From Natronococcus sp. A-GB7 (lineage in GTDB: Archaea > Halobacteriota > Halobacteria > Halobacteriales > Natrialbaceae), in assembly GCF_029688865.1 (NCBI RefSeq), contig NZ_JARUKV010000002.1, positions 124,001-188,000 on the forward strand: a DNA stretch of 64,000 nt, written 5' to 3'. Shown in pieces: positions 26,823 to 35,057 of this stretch. How positions within the stretch are numbered: the first letter of the stretch is position 1; each line of letters starts with the position of its first letter. A program made the position numbers and the translations under genes. Under the pieces are notes generated by a model. That model was given only the letters and a program-made list of their open reading frames with translations, was not told the origin of the DNA and did no database searches.

Positions 26823-28622
26823 CTACTTGCCCCAGAACGGATCCCGGCTGCGCTGCTTGTCGAGATACATGTTCAGCGCCTCGAGTTCGTCGCCGGGGAT
26901 CTCGCTCGAGAGCTCCTGTTCTAAGATCTTCGCGTGTTTCTCGGGGATCTCGATCCAGAGCTCGTCGTCCTCCTCGATCTGGCGGCCGACGGTGGGGCCG
27001 TCGATGGCGACCGAGACGCGGTTGCCCGCGCGGGCCTCGTCGACGTCCTCGCCCTGTTCCTGGATCCCCTTGACCTGGCCGACGCGTTCGGGCTCGTTAC
27101 CCTCGAACTTCACGACGTTCGCGTTGTTCTGGACGGTGCCGGAGTTGACTTCGACACCGACGACCGCGGGATCGTTCTGTCGGAAGGTGTGATCGGGCAG
27201 GATCCGAAAGCGCGCGGGACGGACGATGTTCTCGAGGATGGTGTCCTGCTGGGCGCGCTCGAGTTCGTCGACGAACTCCTCGTACTCCTCGATCAGCTGG
27301 TAGATGACCTCGTCGGTGAAGACGCGGACGTCCTCGATCTCGGCGCGCTGCTCGGCATCGCCGAGCACGTCGACGTTGAAGCCCAGAATCACCTGTTCTT
27401 TCCCCTCCTCGGCCGTCGAGGCGACCGAGACGTCTCGGGGTGCGACGTCGCCGACCTCCGCGCGGACGATCGGAACCTCGGCCTCCTCTAAGGCGTCGGC
27501 CATCGCCTCGAGGCTGCCGAGCGTGTCGGCCTTGACCACGACGCCGGCCTCCTCGGTGTCGACGGCGATGCTCGCGAGCTCGTCCTCGACCTCCGCGACG
27601 ACGTCCGCGCGGTCGCGGTCGCGGATGACCCGAACCGGGGCGCCCGCGATCGCGTCGCCCAGATCGGGCGCGGCGACCTTGATCCCGGTCGCGGCCGACA
27701 CTTCGTCGACCTTCTCGAACCGGCTCTCGGTGCGGATCTCCTCGAGCGGGCGGGGCTGGAGGAGCGCGCGGACGTCGGTGACGATCGGCTCGTTCGTCCC
27801 GCCGACGACGATCGTGTCGCTCGCCCGGAGCGTCCCGTCGTAGAGCACCAGGTCGATCGTCTTCCCGAACCCCTTCTCCTCTTTGACCTCGAGGACGGTG
27901 CCGACGCCGGGGCCGGTGACGTCGATCTCCATCTCCTCTTTCATGTAGCGCTGGGAGAGCCCCATCATCACGGCCAGCAGGTCAGGCACCCCTTCGCCGG
28001 TCATCGCCGAGACGGGGACGACGCCGACGTTGCGCTGGAAGTTCTGAACCCGCCAGTACAGGTCCGCCGAGAACCCCTCGTCCGAGAGGTTACCGATGAT
28101 CTCGTAGAGGCTCTCGTCGAGGCGCGAACGGACGCGGTCCGATTGGGCCTCGTAGGTCGCGTTGATCGGCGAGTCCTCGTTTGCGTTCCAGCCGGGGACG
28201 GTGTCGATCTTGTTCGCGGCGACGATAAACGGCGTCTCCGATCGCTGAAGGATGTCCAGCGCCTCGAGGGTCTGGGGCTGGAACCCGTCGTTGACGTCGA
28301 CGACGAGGATCGCGATGTCGGCCAGCGCGCCACCCCTCGAGCGAAGCGTCGTAAACGAGTGGTGGCCCGGCGTGTCGATGAACAGCAGGCCGGGCAGGTC
28401 GAAGTCGTCGGGGTCGACGAGTTCGCCCGCGATCGACGAGATGACGTCTAGCGGCACCGCGGTGGCGCCGATGTGCTGGGTAATCGCGCCCGCTTCACCC
28501 TCGATGACTGCGGAGCCGCGGATCTTGTCGAGGAGGCTGGTCTTGCCGTGATCGACGTGTCCGAGGACGGCGACGATCGGCGTTCGTAAAGATGTGGGGT
28601 CGTGCGTATCCGAATCAGACAT
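26823..28622 (-). CDS. infB: translation initiation factor IF-2 / aIF5B
   Basis: Universal GTPase that promotes ribosomal subunit joining. The 599-residue protein is of the short archaeal aIF5B type, without the long N-terminal extension of bacterial IF2. It has the P-loop AVLGHVDHGKTSLLDKIRGS, switch regions including EAGAITQHIGATAVP, DTPGHHSFTTLRSRG (G3) and AANKIDTVPGW (G4), beta-barrel domain II, alpha-beta domain III (VKADTLGSLEAMADALEEA), and the C-terminal barrel domain IV. The ATG at 28622 (MSDSDTHDP) is the likely start; upstream in-frame residues do not look conserved. Confidence 0.95.
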   Translation of the reverse strand: MSDSDTHDPTSLRTPIVAVLGHVDHGKTSLLDKIRGSAVIEGEAGAITQHIGATAVPLDVISSIAGELVDPDDFDLPGLLFIDTPGHHSFTTLRSRGGALADIAILVVDVNDGFQPQTLEALDILQRSETPFIVAANKIDTVPGWNANEDSPINATYEAQSDRVRSRLDESLYEIIGNLSDEGFSADLYWRVQNFQRNVGVVPVSAMTGEGVPDLLAVMMGLSQRYMKEEMEIDVTGPGVGTVLEVKEEKGFGKTIDLVLYDGTLRASDTIVVGGTNEPIVTDVRALLQPRPLEEIRTESRFEKVDEVSAATGIKVAAPDLGDAIAGAPVRVIRDRDRADVVAEVEDELASIAVDTEEAGVVVKADTLGSLEAMADALEEAEVPIVRAEVGDVAPRDVSVASTAEEGKEQVILGFNVDVLGDAEQRAEIEDVRVFTDEVIYQLIEEYEEFVDELERAQQDTILENIVRPARFRILPDHTFRQNDPAVVGVEVNSGTVQNNANVVKFEGNEPERVGQVKGIQEQGEDVDEARAGNRVSVAIDGPTVGRQIEEDDELWIEIPEKHAKILEQELSSEIPGDELEALNMYLDKQRSRDPFWGK

Positions 28623-28789
28623 GGTGACCACCCGAGAAGGTCTTGGGTAAACCGTCCGTAGGACGGTAGTTAAACCCATCGTCACGGCGCTCGGGTTTGC
28701 AGGTCGACCCGAGTGACGGCGCCGCAAGCGGTACTCGGAGAGCCGGCCGAGGTCGGCGCCCGCGGAACTCAGCGCTCGATCGGCCCGTG

Positions 28790-28800
28790 GACTTTAATAG
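28790..28800 (+). promoter_or_regulatory. TATA-type promoter of the PRC-barrel/nob1 pair
   Basis: TTTAATA at 28793-28799 lies 23 bp before the ATG at 28823, in an otherwise GC-rich gap. The distance fits a leaderless haloarchaeal transcript. It would drive the PRC-barrel gene and nob1, which follows after 4 bp. Confidence 0.55.
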
Positions 28801-28822
28801 CAACTAGTAAGTACGGGGTAGC

Positions 28823-29068
28823 ATGAGCGAAGTGCTCGCCGAGAACCTCTCGGGGAAGTCCGTCATGGGGTCTGACGGGACGGAACTGGGAATGCTCTAC
28901 AACATCACGACCGAGATCAAATCGGGGACCCTCCACGACCTCGTTATCGAACCGAACGACGAACTACCGAACCAGACGATCGACTTCGACACCGACGACG
29001 ACGGGCGGTTCCGCGTGCCAATCAACCGCGTCCGCGCCGTGAAAGACTACATCGTCGTTCAGCGCTAA
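28823..29068 (+). CDS. PRC-barrel domain protein
   Basis: An 81-residue small beta-barrel protein. It begins MSEVLAENLSGKSVMGSDGT and shows the PRC pattern of G-x-x-V followed by D-G-x-x-L-G-x-L and ending RAVKDYIVVQR. PRC-barrels appear in photosynthetic reaction-centre H subunits and in RimM, where they contact ribosomal proteins. In archaea a stand-alone PRC-barrel next to nob1 suggests a ribosome-related role (inferred from context). Four bases separate its stop from nob1, so the two are co-transcribed. Confidence 0.85.
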   Translation: MSEVLAENLSGKSVMGSDGTELGMLYNITTEIKSGTLHDLVIEPNDELPNQTIDFDTDDDGRFRVPINRVRAVKDYIVVQR

Positions 29069-29072
29069 CCGT

Positions 29073-29531
29073 ATGTACGTTCTCGACTCCTCGGCTTTTA
29101 TCCACGACTATCACACGACCGAACAGATCGCGACGATTCCGCTCGTCCGCGAGGAACTCAAAGACGAGAGCGCCTATCGCTACGACGCGATGGAGGGCTC
29201 GGGGATGCACATCCACATCCCCAACGAGGACACGACCGAGAAGGTCAGCCGTGCAGCGAACGAATCGGGCGACCTCGAGGTCCTCTCGGACACCGACGTT
29301 CGGCTCGTCGCCGCCAGCTTCGAGCTCGACGCCACCCTCGTTACCGACGACTACGCGATGCAAAACGTCGCCGAGAAGCTAAACGTCGACGTCGAGGTGA
29401 TCGCCCGGGAGGGGATCGACGAACAGCGCAGCTGGCGGTTCCAGTGTCAGGGCTGTGGCCGCGAGTTCGACGAGGAAAAGGAGCGCTGTCCGATCTGCGG
29501 GTCGGGACTGGCGCGCAAGAACCCGAGTTAG
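29073..29531 (+). CDS. nob1: ribosome biogenesis endonuclease Nob1
   Basis: PIN-domain endonuclease that cleaves the 3' end of pre-16S rRNA during small-subunit maturation. The 152-residue protein has the N-terminal PIN motif VLDSSAFIHDY with catalytic Asp5, a second acidic cluster LVAASFELDATLVTDDY, and a C-terminal zinc ribbon with two CxxC pairs (CQGCGREFDEEKERCPICGSG). The archaeal layout (PIN plus zinc ribbon) is intact. The last four bases overlap the stop of the convergent CPBP gene. Confidence 0.93.
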   Translation: MYVLDSSAFIHDYHTTEQIATIPLVREELKDESAYRYDAMEGSGMHIHIPNEDTTEKVSRAANESGDLEVLSDTDVRLVAASFELDATLVTDDYAMQNVAEKLNVDVEVIAREGIDEQRSWRFQCQGCGREFDEEKERCPICGSGLARKNPS

Positions 29532-30625
29532 GCGACCAGGATAATCATCTGGATCGCGTTGTACGCGCCGTGGACCAGCGCCGGCACCACCAGGTTCTCG
29601 GTCCGTTCGTAAATGAATCCCAGCACCAGCGAGAGGCCGAACAACACGGCCAGGCTCGCGAGGATCTGTCCGGGACCTGCGGTCGCGTACGCCGAAACGT
29701 GAACCCCCGCGAAGATGACGCTCGTGACGGCGATGGCACCGTACCGCGAGAACGTCTCGTACAGCGACTTCTGGATGACGTTTCGGTAGAGCAGCTCCTC
29801 GAAAGGGCCGACTACCAGCAGCATCCCGGGAACGATCACGACGAGCAGCTCGGGGTTCTGTTCGACCTGCTGGGTCGTGCCGTGGTCGGCGGTGTCGACG
29901 CCGACGGCGGTCATCGCGATCGAGATCGCGATCAGCGCACCGAACAGCAGGACCAGCCCGCCGACCGTCCAGCCCACCGACCGCAGGCTCGGCACCTCGA
30001 GGTCGAGAAACGACAGGTCGTACCCGCGAAGCGCCATGGTGATCGCCGCGACGGAGCCGAGCCCGAGCGCCGCCGAGAGGTACTGCAGAAGCTGGCCCTG
30101 CGTGCCCTCGACCCCGAGAAAGGGGGCGAGGACGATGCTGACCAGCGCCATCGCGATCAGCCCGGCGAAGCCGACGACGGTCATCGTCGAGAACCGAAGC
30201 GCCCGCTCGATCAGGCCGCGCGCCGAGACCCCGCCGTAGTCGGCGGCCGCGACGCCGATCGAGCCGCCGGCCGCAGCGAACGCCAGAAAGAGCAGCGAAA
30301 CCGTACCGCCGAAACCGGGAACGGTGGTCGATCCGGTGACGCCCTGATTGAGCGCGTACCCGGTCAACAACACGACACCCAGACTGGAGCCCGCGGCGAG
30401 GGCGGCGCCAGGTACCGCGCCGAGCGCACCGTGGCGGCGAGCCAGGAAGGCGACGACGGAGACGACCGCGAGCGCCGCCGCCAGCTGGACGAACGGATCC
30501 TCGACCCCGCCGCGGACGGGAGCGAGGACGGCGACCATGGCGATGACTGCGGGAACGACCCCGACCGACGGGACGATCGAGTCGTCGGTCCCGCTCCCGT
30601 CGCCGGAGCGTGCTGTCTCGTTCAT
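29528..30625 (-). CDS. CPBP family intramembrane metalloprotease
   Basis: A polytopic membrane protein of 365 residues with about nine to ten helices. Near the C-terminus it has the CPBP/Abi motif 1 GPFEELLYRNVIQKSL (paired Glu plus Arg), followed by motif 2 VIFAGVHVSAYA with the His ligand and a third His in PALVHGAYNAI. Family members include CAAX-processing Rce1 and bacteriocin immunity proteins; the substrate here is unknown. An extended N-terminal region of several helices precedes the protease core. The ATG at 30625 (MNETARSGDGSG) is chosen over an upstream extension of low complexity. Confidence 0.85.
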   Translation of the reverse strand: MNETARSGDGSGTDDSIVPSVGVVPAVIAMVAVLAPVRGGVEDPFVQLAAALAVVSVVAFLARRHGALGAVPGAALAAGSSLGVVLLTGYALNQGVTGSTTVPGFGGTVSLLFLAFAAAGGSIGVAAADYGGVSARGLIERALRFSTMTVVGFAGLIAMALVSIVLAPFLGVEGTQGQLLQYLSAALGLGSVAAITMALRGYDLSFLDLEVPSLRSVGWTVGGLVLLFGALIAISIAMTAVGVDTADHGTTQQVEQNPELLVVIVPGMLLVVGPFEELLYRNVIQKSLYETFSRYGAIAVTSVIFAGVHVSAYATAGPGQILASLAVLFGLSLVLGFIYERTENLVVPALVHGAYNAIQMIILVA

Positions 30626-30876
30626 ATCCGTGCATTCGATCGCGCACTCATAGGGGCTCCGTAATCGATCACCAGCACCGCCACCGCAGCGCGACCCCCC
30701 TCGAGCGAACGAAGAGTTAACAGCCGGGATACAGAACGCACGCTCATGGAGCGTGAGCGCGTACCGCGAACCGAACGCCGCGTCGGTCGACGACCGATGG
30801 CGAGTACTCGCCGAGCCGCCTCCTCGGGAGACGGTCGTGGCCCTCGAGGCGGGACCGAACTCGGGCGGTGAGCGCA

Positions 30877-31533
30877 ATGAGTTTCATCGCCGAGTACTCG
30901 CTGTCGAACCACCCGATCATGCAGACTGCACGCCGGCGGGTTCCCGAGGTGAGCGTCGAAGTCGAGGACGAACAGCCCGACCGCCGCGAGGGTTCCCATC
31001 TGACCTTCCGAGCGATCGGCGAGGAGGCAGAGCTCGAGCGGTTCTTCGGGGTACTGGCCGACGATCCGTCGGTCGAGACGTTCGAACGGCTCTCGACGCT
31101 CTCCGAGCGGTGTCTCTTTCGCGTTCTGCTCACTCCCGAAGGGGAGCGGGGGATGACCTACGTTGACGCCGTCGAGTTCGGCGTCACGCTTCTCGACATC
31201 GAACTGCAGGAGGAAGGAGTCCGCTACCGGGCGCACTTCCCGAACCGCGACGCGCTGTCGGCCTACCGGGAGTGTTGCGAGGAACGCGAGTTGGCGTTCA
31301 CGCTGCATCGGCTCTACCGGAGCGAGAACGACGAGACCGAAAAGTACGACCTCACGCCCCGCCAGGCTGCCGTCCTGCGTCGCGCGCTGGAACGCGGCTA
31401 CTTCGACGTCCCCCGGAACGTCTCCGCAGAGGAGCTGGCCGAGGAGTTCGAGATCTCGAGCCAGGCGCTCTCGGCGCTGCTTCGGCGCGGCCAGCGGGCG
31501 GTCCTGCGGGACGCGTTCGGCGGCGAGGAGTAG
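30877..31533 (+). CDS. Bat-type helix-turn-helix regulator
   Basis: A 218-residue cytoplasmic regulator in the bacterio-opsin activator family. The N-terminal half (about 1-150) is the BAT-associated sensor-like domain (FIAEYSLSNHPIMQTARRRV, CLFRVLLTPEGERGMTYVDA), and the C-terminal domain has KYDLTPRQAAVLRRALERGY followed by the winged helix VSAEELAEEFEISSQALSAL. Such proteins are one of the most expanded regulator families in haloarchaea. The ATG at 30877 begins the conserved MSFIAEYSL; an in-frame GTG three codons upstream is possible. It faces pgi tail to tail. Confidence 0.87.
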   Translation: MSFIAEYSLSNHPIMQTARRRVPEVSVEVEDEQPDRREGSHLTFRAIGEEAELERFFGVLADDPSVETFERLSTLSERCLFRVLLTPEGERGMTYVDAVEFGVTLLDIELQEEGVRYRAHFPNRDALSAYRECCEERELAFTLHRLYRSENDETEKYDLTPRQAAVLRRALERGYFDVPRNVSAEELAEEFEISSQALSALLRRGQRAVLRDAFGGEE

Positions 31534-31553
31534 GTACGACCGTCGGTCGGCGG

Positions 31554-32849
31554 TTACCGTTCCACGCGGAGCTCGGTCTTCTCCGCGACGGCGTCGGCCT
31601 CCTCGAACTCGCCGCCGCCGAGCAGCCCGCGAGTCGCCTTCTTCGCCCACTCCACGGCGGGCTGTTCGAACGTGTTGACGCCGTACAGCTCGCCCGCGAG
31701 GACGCAGGCCGCCTCCATCCCGTACAGCAGGCCGCCGAGCTCGTACTCGTCGACCCGCTCGAGTTCGATCCGGACGTTCGGTCGCCCCGCCGCGGCGAGG
31801 CTGGCCTCCGTCGCCTCGAACTCCGCGTCGAGCAGCTCGCCCAGCGTCGCGTCGCCGAGGTAAGCGAGGTCGTCGACCTCGGTGTCGGGTATCGCCCGGT
31901 CGTCGGCCTCTCGCGGGGTGACGAACGTGACGACCTTGTCCCGCGGTCCGGCGCGGTAGAGCTGGAGCTGGGAGTGCTGGTCGGTGACCCCGAGCGCGCG
32001 AAGCGGCGTCTGCCCGAGATCGTCTTTCCCCAGACTCTCGGCCCACAGCTGGGCGAACCACTCCGAGTAGGTCTCGAGGGACTCGGCGTAGGGAACCATC
32101 GCGTTCATCCCCGCGCCGCGGGCGTCCAGCGCGTAGCTGGTCGCACCGTAGGCGTAGGCCGGGCAGTCGAACAGCGAGCCCGAAAGGGTCTCGGCCTCGG
32201 CTGCGGCGCCCTCGAGCAGGGCGTCGAGGTCGTGGCCACAGACCGCGGCGGCGACCATCCCCACCGCGGAGAGCGCCGAGAACCGGCCCGGGACGCCGTC
32301 GGGAACCTTCAGCGACGGCAGGTCGTGACGGTCGGACAGATCGCGGAGGGGACCGGAGTCGCCCGTCGTCACGATCGTCCGCTCGGTCCAGTCGACGCCC
32401 GCGTCCTCGAAGGCCTCCCGGACCACGAGGAAGTTCGCCAGCGTCTCCGCCGTCGTCCCCGACCGGGAGACGACGTTGATCGCCGTCTCCTCGAGCGGGA
32501 GGGCCTCGAGGCGGTTCGAGACCCACGCGGGATCGACGTTGTCGAGGTAGACGGTCTCGGTGTCGGAGTCGAGCGCCTCGGTGATCGTCGCCGCGCCCAG
32601 CGCGCTGCCGCCGATGCCGACCGTGATCAGGGCCTCGGCGTCGGCGACTGGTTCGACCGCCATGCGGATCTCGTCGGGATCGGTTCGCTGCGGAAGGTTC
32701 AGCGCCTCGTACCCGTGTTCCCCGTCGGCCATTCCGTCCTCGATGCGTTCGTGTGCGTCGGCGACCTGCTCGTCCAGGCGCTCGAGGGAGCCTCGAGAGA
32801 CGCCCGGTGAGGCGACCAACGCGAGCGCGTTGCCGATGTCGACGTCCAT
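31554..32849 (-). CDS. pgi: glucose-6-phosphate isomerase
   Basis: Interconverts glucose 6-phosphate and fructose 6-phosphate in gluconeogenesis and related routes. The 431-residue protein has the SIS-fold phosphate-binding segments VGIGGSALGAATITEAL and VVSRSGTTAETLANFLV, GRFSALSAVGMV, the catalytic-region GVTDQHSQLQLYRAGPRD and AVEWAKKATRGLL. It belongs to the bacterial-type superfamily rather than the cupin PGI found in some archaea. The ATG at 32849 starts MDVDIGNALA; an earlier in-frame start exists but runs into non-conserved sequence. Confidence 0.92.
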   Translation of the reverse strand: MDVDIGNALALVASPGVSRGSLERLDEQVADAHERIEDGMADGEHGYEALNLPQRTDPDEIRMAVEPVADAEALITVGIGGSALGAATITEALDSDTETVYLDNVDPAWVSNRLEALPLEETAINVVSRSGTTAETLANFLVVREAFEDAGVDWTERTIVTTGDSGPLRDLSDRHDLPSLKVPDGVPGRFSALSAVGMVAAAVCGHDLDALLEGAAAEAETLSGSLFDCPAYAYGATSYALDARGAGMNAMVPYAESLETYSEWFAQLWAESLGKDDLGQTPLRALGVTDQHSQLQLYRAGPRDKVVTFVTPREADDRAIPDTEVDDLAYLGDATLGELLDAEFEATEASLAAAGRPNVRIELERVDEYELGGLLYGMEAACVLAGELYGVNTFEQPAVEWAKKATRGLLGGGEFEEADAVAEKTELRVER

Positions 32850-33219
32850 GCTCGAGAGGGCACCCGCCTGCGGTAAAGGCGTTCCGTCATCGGGTGTCGA
32901 GGTGACCGAAGGCACTCAGCGAATCGCCTGGGAGACGGGTACACGTTCCGCGACCGGTCCGAAGCGGACCGTCTCGAGTAGCTCCGGTCGCGCGTCGACG
33001 CCCGGGAGACGCGGTTTCGGTCGTTCTGGGAGTCCTCCTGTACCGCCGTTGAACGCTCGGCGGCGGCGTGTTCGAGCCGGAGTTCGCGCGGTTTCTCGGC
33101 GCGATCGCCTTTCTCGCCGCAGGGATGCTCGGTTCACTCCTTTTCCGTGTCGACCGCCGACTCGCGGCGACGACGAGGAATCCGAAACCCCGAAACCCGC
33201 CACGCGCCTACGAGCCGCC

Positions 33220-33690
33220 ATGACCGAACAGACGGGCACGTTCGTCGTCACCCACGCCGAGAACGAGTCGGCCGTCGTCCGCGACGTCGAAACCGCACAG
33301 GTACACACCCTCTCGTCGAACCCCGGGCTCGAGGTCCACGACGTCCTCGAGGCGACTGTCGCACCCGAGCCGCCGCTGGAGGTCGCCTGGGAGGTCGTCG
33401 ACGTCGCCGATCGACGGACGATCGAGCTGGTCGACAGCGACCTCGAGCCGACCACTCACGAGAAGGAGCTTGCGGCCGACGCCGAGGTCGGCGAACTGAT
33501 CCAGGAGGAGCGGGCGGGAACCGGTGAGATCCACGTCTTCAACCTCGAGGACGACGTCGAAGCCGCAGCGCGGGACGTCCTCGAGGACGAGGAGACGGTC
33601 GCCCGGGCCGCGCGGCTCGAGGCGGTGCGCGTCGAGGTGCGTCGCTCGGCCGACGACGGCGTGTTGAGCGTTCGCTACCTGCCGGACTAA
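33220..33690 (+). CDS. conserved haloarchaeal protein (possibly DUF5812)
   Basis: A 156-residue acidic soluble protein beginning MTEQTGTFVVTHAENESAVV. The N-terminal half is beta-rich and OB-like (GLEVHDVLEATVAPEPPLEV, WEVVDVADRRTIELV); the middle has a conserved block HEKELAADAEVGELIQEERA followed by a helical C-terminal part. I recall a haloarchaeal family of this length and start (DUF5812) but no function. The ATG at 33220 is inside a much longer open frame, so the start is chosen from the conserved-looking N-terminus. It overlaps the convergent next gene by four bases. Confidence 0.72.
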   Translation: MTEQTGTFVVTHAENESAVVRDVETAQVHTLSSNPGLEVHDVLEATVAPEPPLEVAWEVVDVADRRTIELVDSDLEPTTHEKELAADAEVGELIQEERAGTGEIHVFNLEDDVEAAARDVLEDEETVARAARLEAVRVEVRRSADDGVLSVRYLPD

Positions 33691-34061
33691 CCCTGGTTGG
33701 GTCCGCCCTTGCTCTGGACGCGCCAGCTGCCCTGGATGCCACAGGCCTCGCGAACGTCGTACTCGATCTCGGTGTCGTCGACGATTCGCGAGCCCCCCTC
33801 GACGGCCTCGATCCGTAGCGGGACGTCGAGCGTGTTGCCACAGCAGCCGACGCCGACGAACTCCTCCCAGACGTCGCCTTCCTCGGCGGTGTCGCGGGTC
33901 TTGCGAAGGAACGCCCGGAACGACGGCTTCTCGACCTGAAACCGACCCCACTCGGAGAGGTCAGCGGGGTAGGAGACGACGACTCGCTCGGCGAAGGCGT
34001 CCCGGGCGGCGTCGGCCGGCTCCTCGACCATCGTCGACGATTCGGGTGTCTCTGCGGTCAT
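33687..34061 (-). CDS. conserved hypothetical protein
   Basis: A 124-residue acidic protein with no membrane segment. The most distinctive part is VGVGCCGNTLDVPLRIEAVE near residues 70-88, with a vicinal Cys pair, and DVREACGIQGSWRVQSKGG near the end, so at least three cysteines could form a metal or redox site. No family is recognised. It overlaps the convergent upstream gene by four bases and faces away from secF, so both flanking intergenic regions are short; the coding potential (third-base GC) is good. Confidence 0.65.
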   Translation of the reverse strand: MTAETPESSTMVEEPADAARDAFAERVVVSYPADLSEWGRFQVEKPSFRAFLRKTRDTAEEGDVWEEFVGVGCCGNTLDVPLRIEAVEGGSRIVDDTEIEYDVREACGIQGSWRVQSKGGPNQG

Positions 34062-34178
34062 ACTCCCGGCTATGGGCTCGAGCGGTTTCAGCCCGTCGTC
34101 GATCCCGTGTTATTCTCACTACCGTGCGGCGCAGAAATTAGGAAGGCTTACACGCCCCGACTGCCAGGTGGCTGGTAT

Positions 34179-35057
34179 ATGGGGTATTTCGACGTACCGG
34201 AGATCGATTACACCCGGTACAGCGACCGCCAGCTGGCGGCGGTGCCGCTTGCGGTTCTCGGGGTCGCACTGCTCGTTCTCACCGGCTCGTTTCTGCTGTT
34301 CGGAACGCCAGTCCAGCTCGGGATGGATTTCGCCGGCGGAACGGAGCTGACGGTTCAGACGTCCGCATCGGAGGGTGAGATTCCTGAGGCGTTCGACGAG
34401 GAGCCCGAATCGGTCCAGTCGGTCGCCTCGGAGGAGAACCAGTACATCGTCCAGTTCGCTTCGACGAATCAGGAGGCGTTGAGCGAGCAGGCCGAGGCGA
34501 ACTTACAGCCCGACGGCGACGCCGCGGTCATCCAGCAGGTGTCGTCGACGTCGGCGAGCTTCGGCGAGCAGACCCAGCAGACCGCACTGCTCGGAATCGC
34601 CGTCGCCTTCCTCGGGATGAGCGTCCTCGCGTTCGTACTCTTTCGGACGTTCGTGCCCTCGATCGCGATCGTCGTCTCGGCGTTTTCGGACATCGTGATT
34701 CCGCTGGCGTTCATGTCTATCGTGGGCATCCCGCTCTCGCTGGGGACGGTTGCCGCCCTGCTCATGCTGATCGGGTATTCGGTCGACTCCGACATCCTGT
34801 TAAACAACCACGTCCTCCGTCGCGGCGGAGACTTCTACGAGAGCACCCACCGTGCGATGCGGACCGGAGTGACGATGACGGTCACGTCGATGATGGCGAT
34901 GCTCGTGATGGGCGTCTCGGCGTGGCTCTTCGGCGTCGAGCTGCTGTCGTCGATCGGTATCATCCTCTTCGTCGGTCTCGCGGCCGACCTGATGAACACG
35001 TACATGCTGAACCTGAGCCTGCTTCGGTGGTACAAGTTCCACGGGGTGGCGCGATGA
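34179..35057 (+). CDS. secF: protein-export membrane protein SecF
   Basis: Partner of SecD in the SecDF complex that uses the ion gradient to help Sec translocation. The 292-residue protein has TM1 (about 22-42), an external domain with QLGMDFAGGTELTVQT, and five further helices starting near 135, including the conserved DIVIPLAFMSIVGIPLSLGT and GYSVDSDILLNNHVLRR, where the Asp and Arg belong to the family signature. Six TM segments total. The order secF then secD, with the secD start overlapping the secF stop (ATGA), is the usual archaeal arrangement. Confidence 0.95.
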   Translation: MGYFDVPEIDYTRYSDRQLAAVPLAVLGVALLVLTGSFLLFGTPVQLGMDFAGGTELTVQTSASEGEIPEAFDEEPESVQSVASEENQYIVQFASTNQEALSEQAEANLQPDGDAAVIQQVSSTSASFGEQTQQTALLGIAVAFLGMSVLAFVLFRTFVPSIAIVVSAFSDIVIPLAFMSIVGIPLSLGTVAALLMLIGYSVDSDILLNNHVLRRGGDFYESTHRAMRTGVTMTVTSMMAMLVMGVSAWLFGVELLSSIGIILFVGLAADLMNTYMLNLSLLRWYKFHGVAR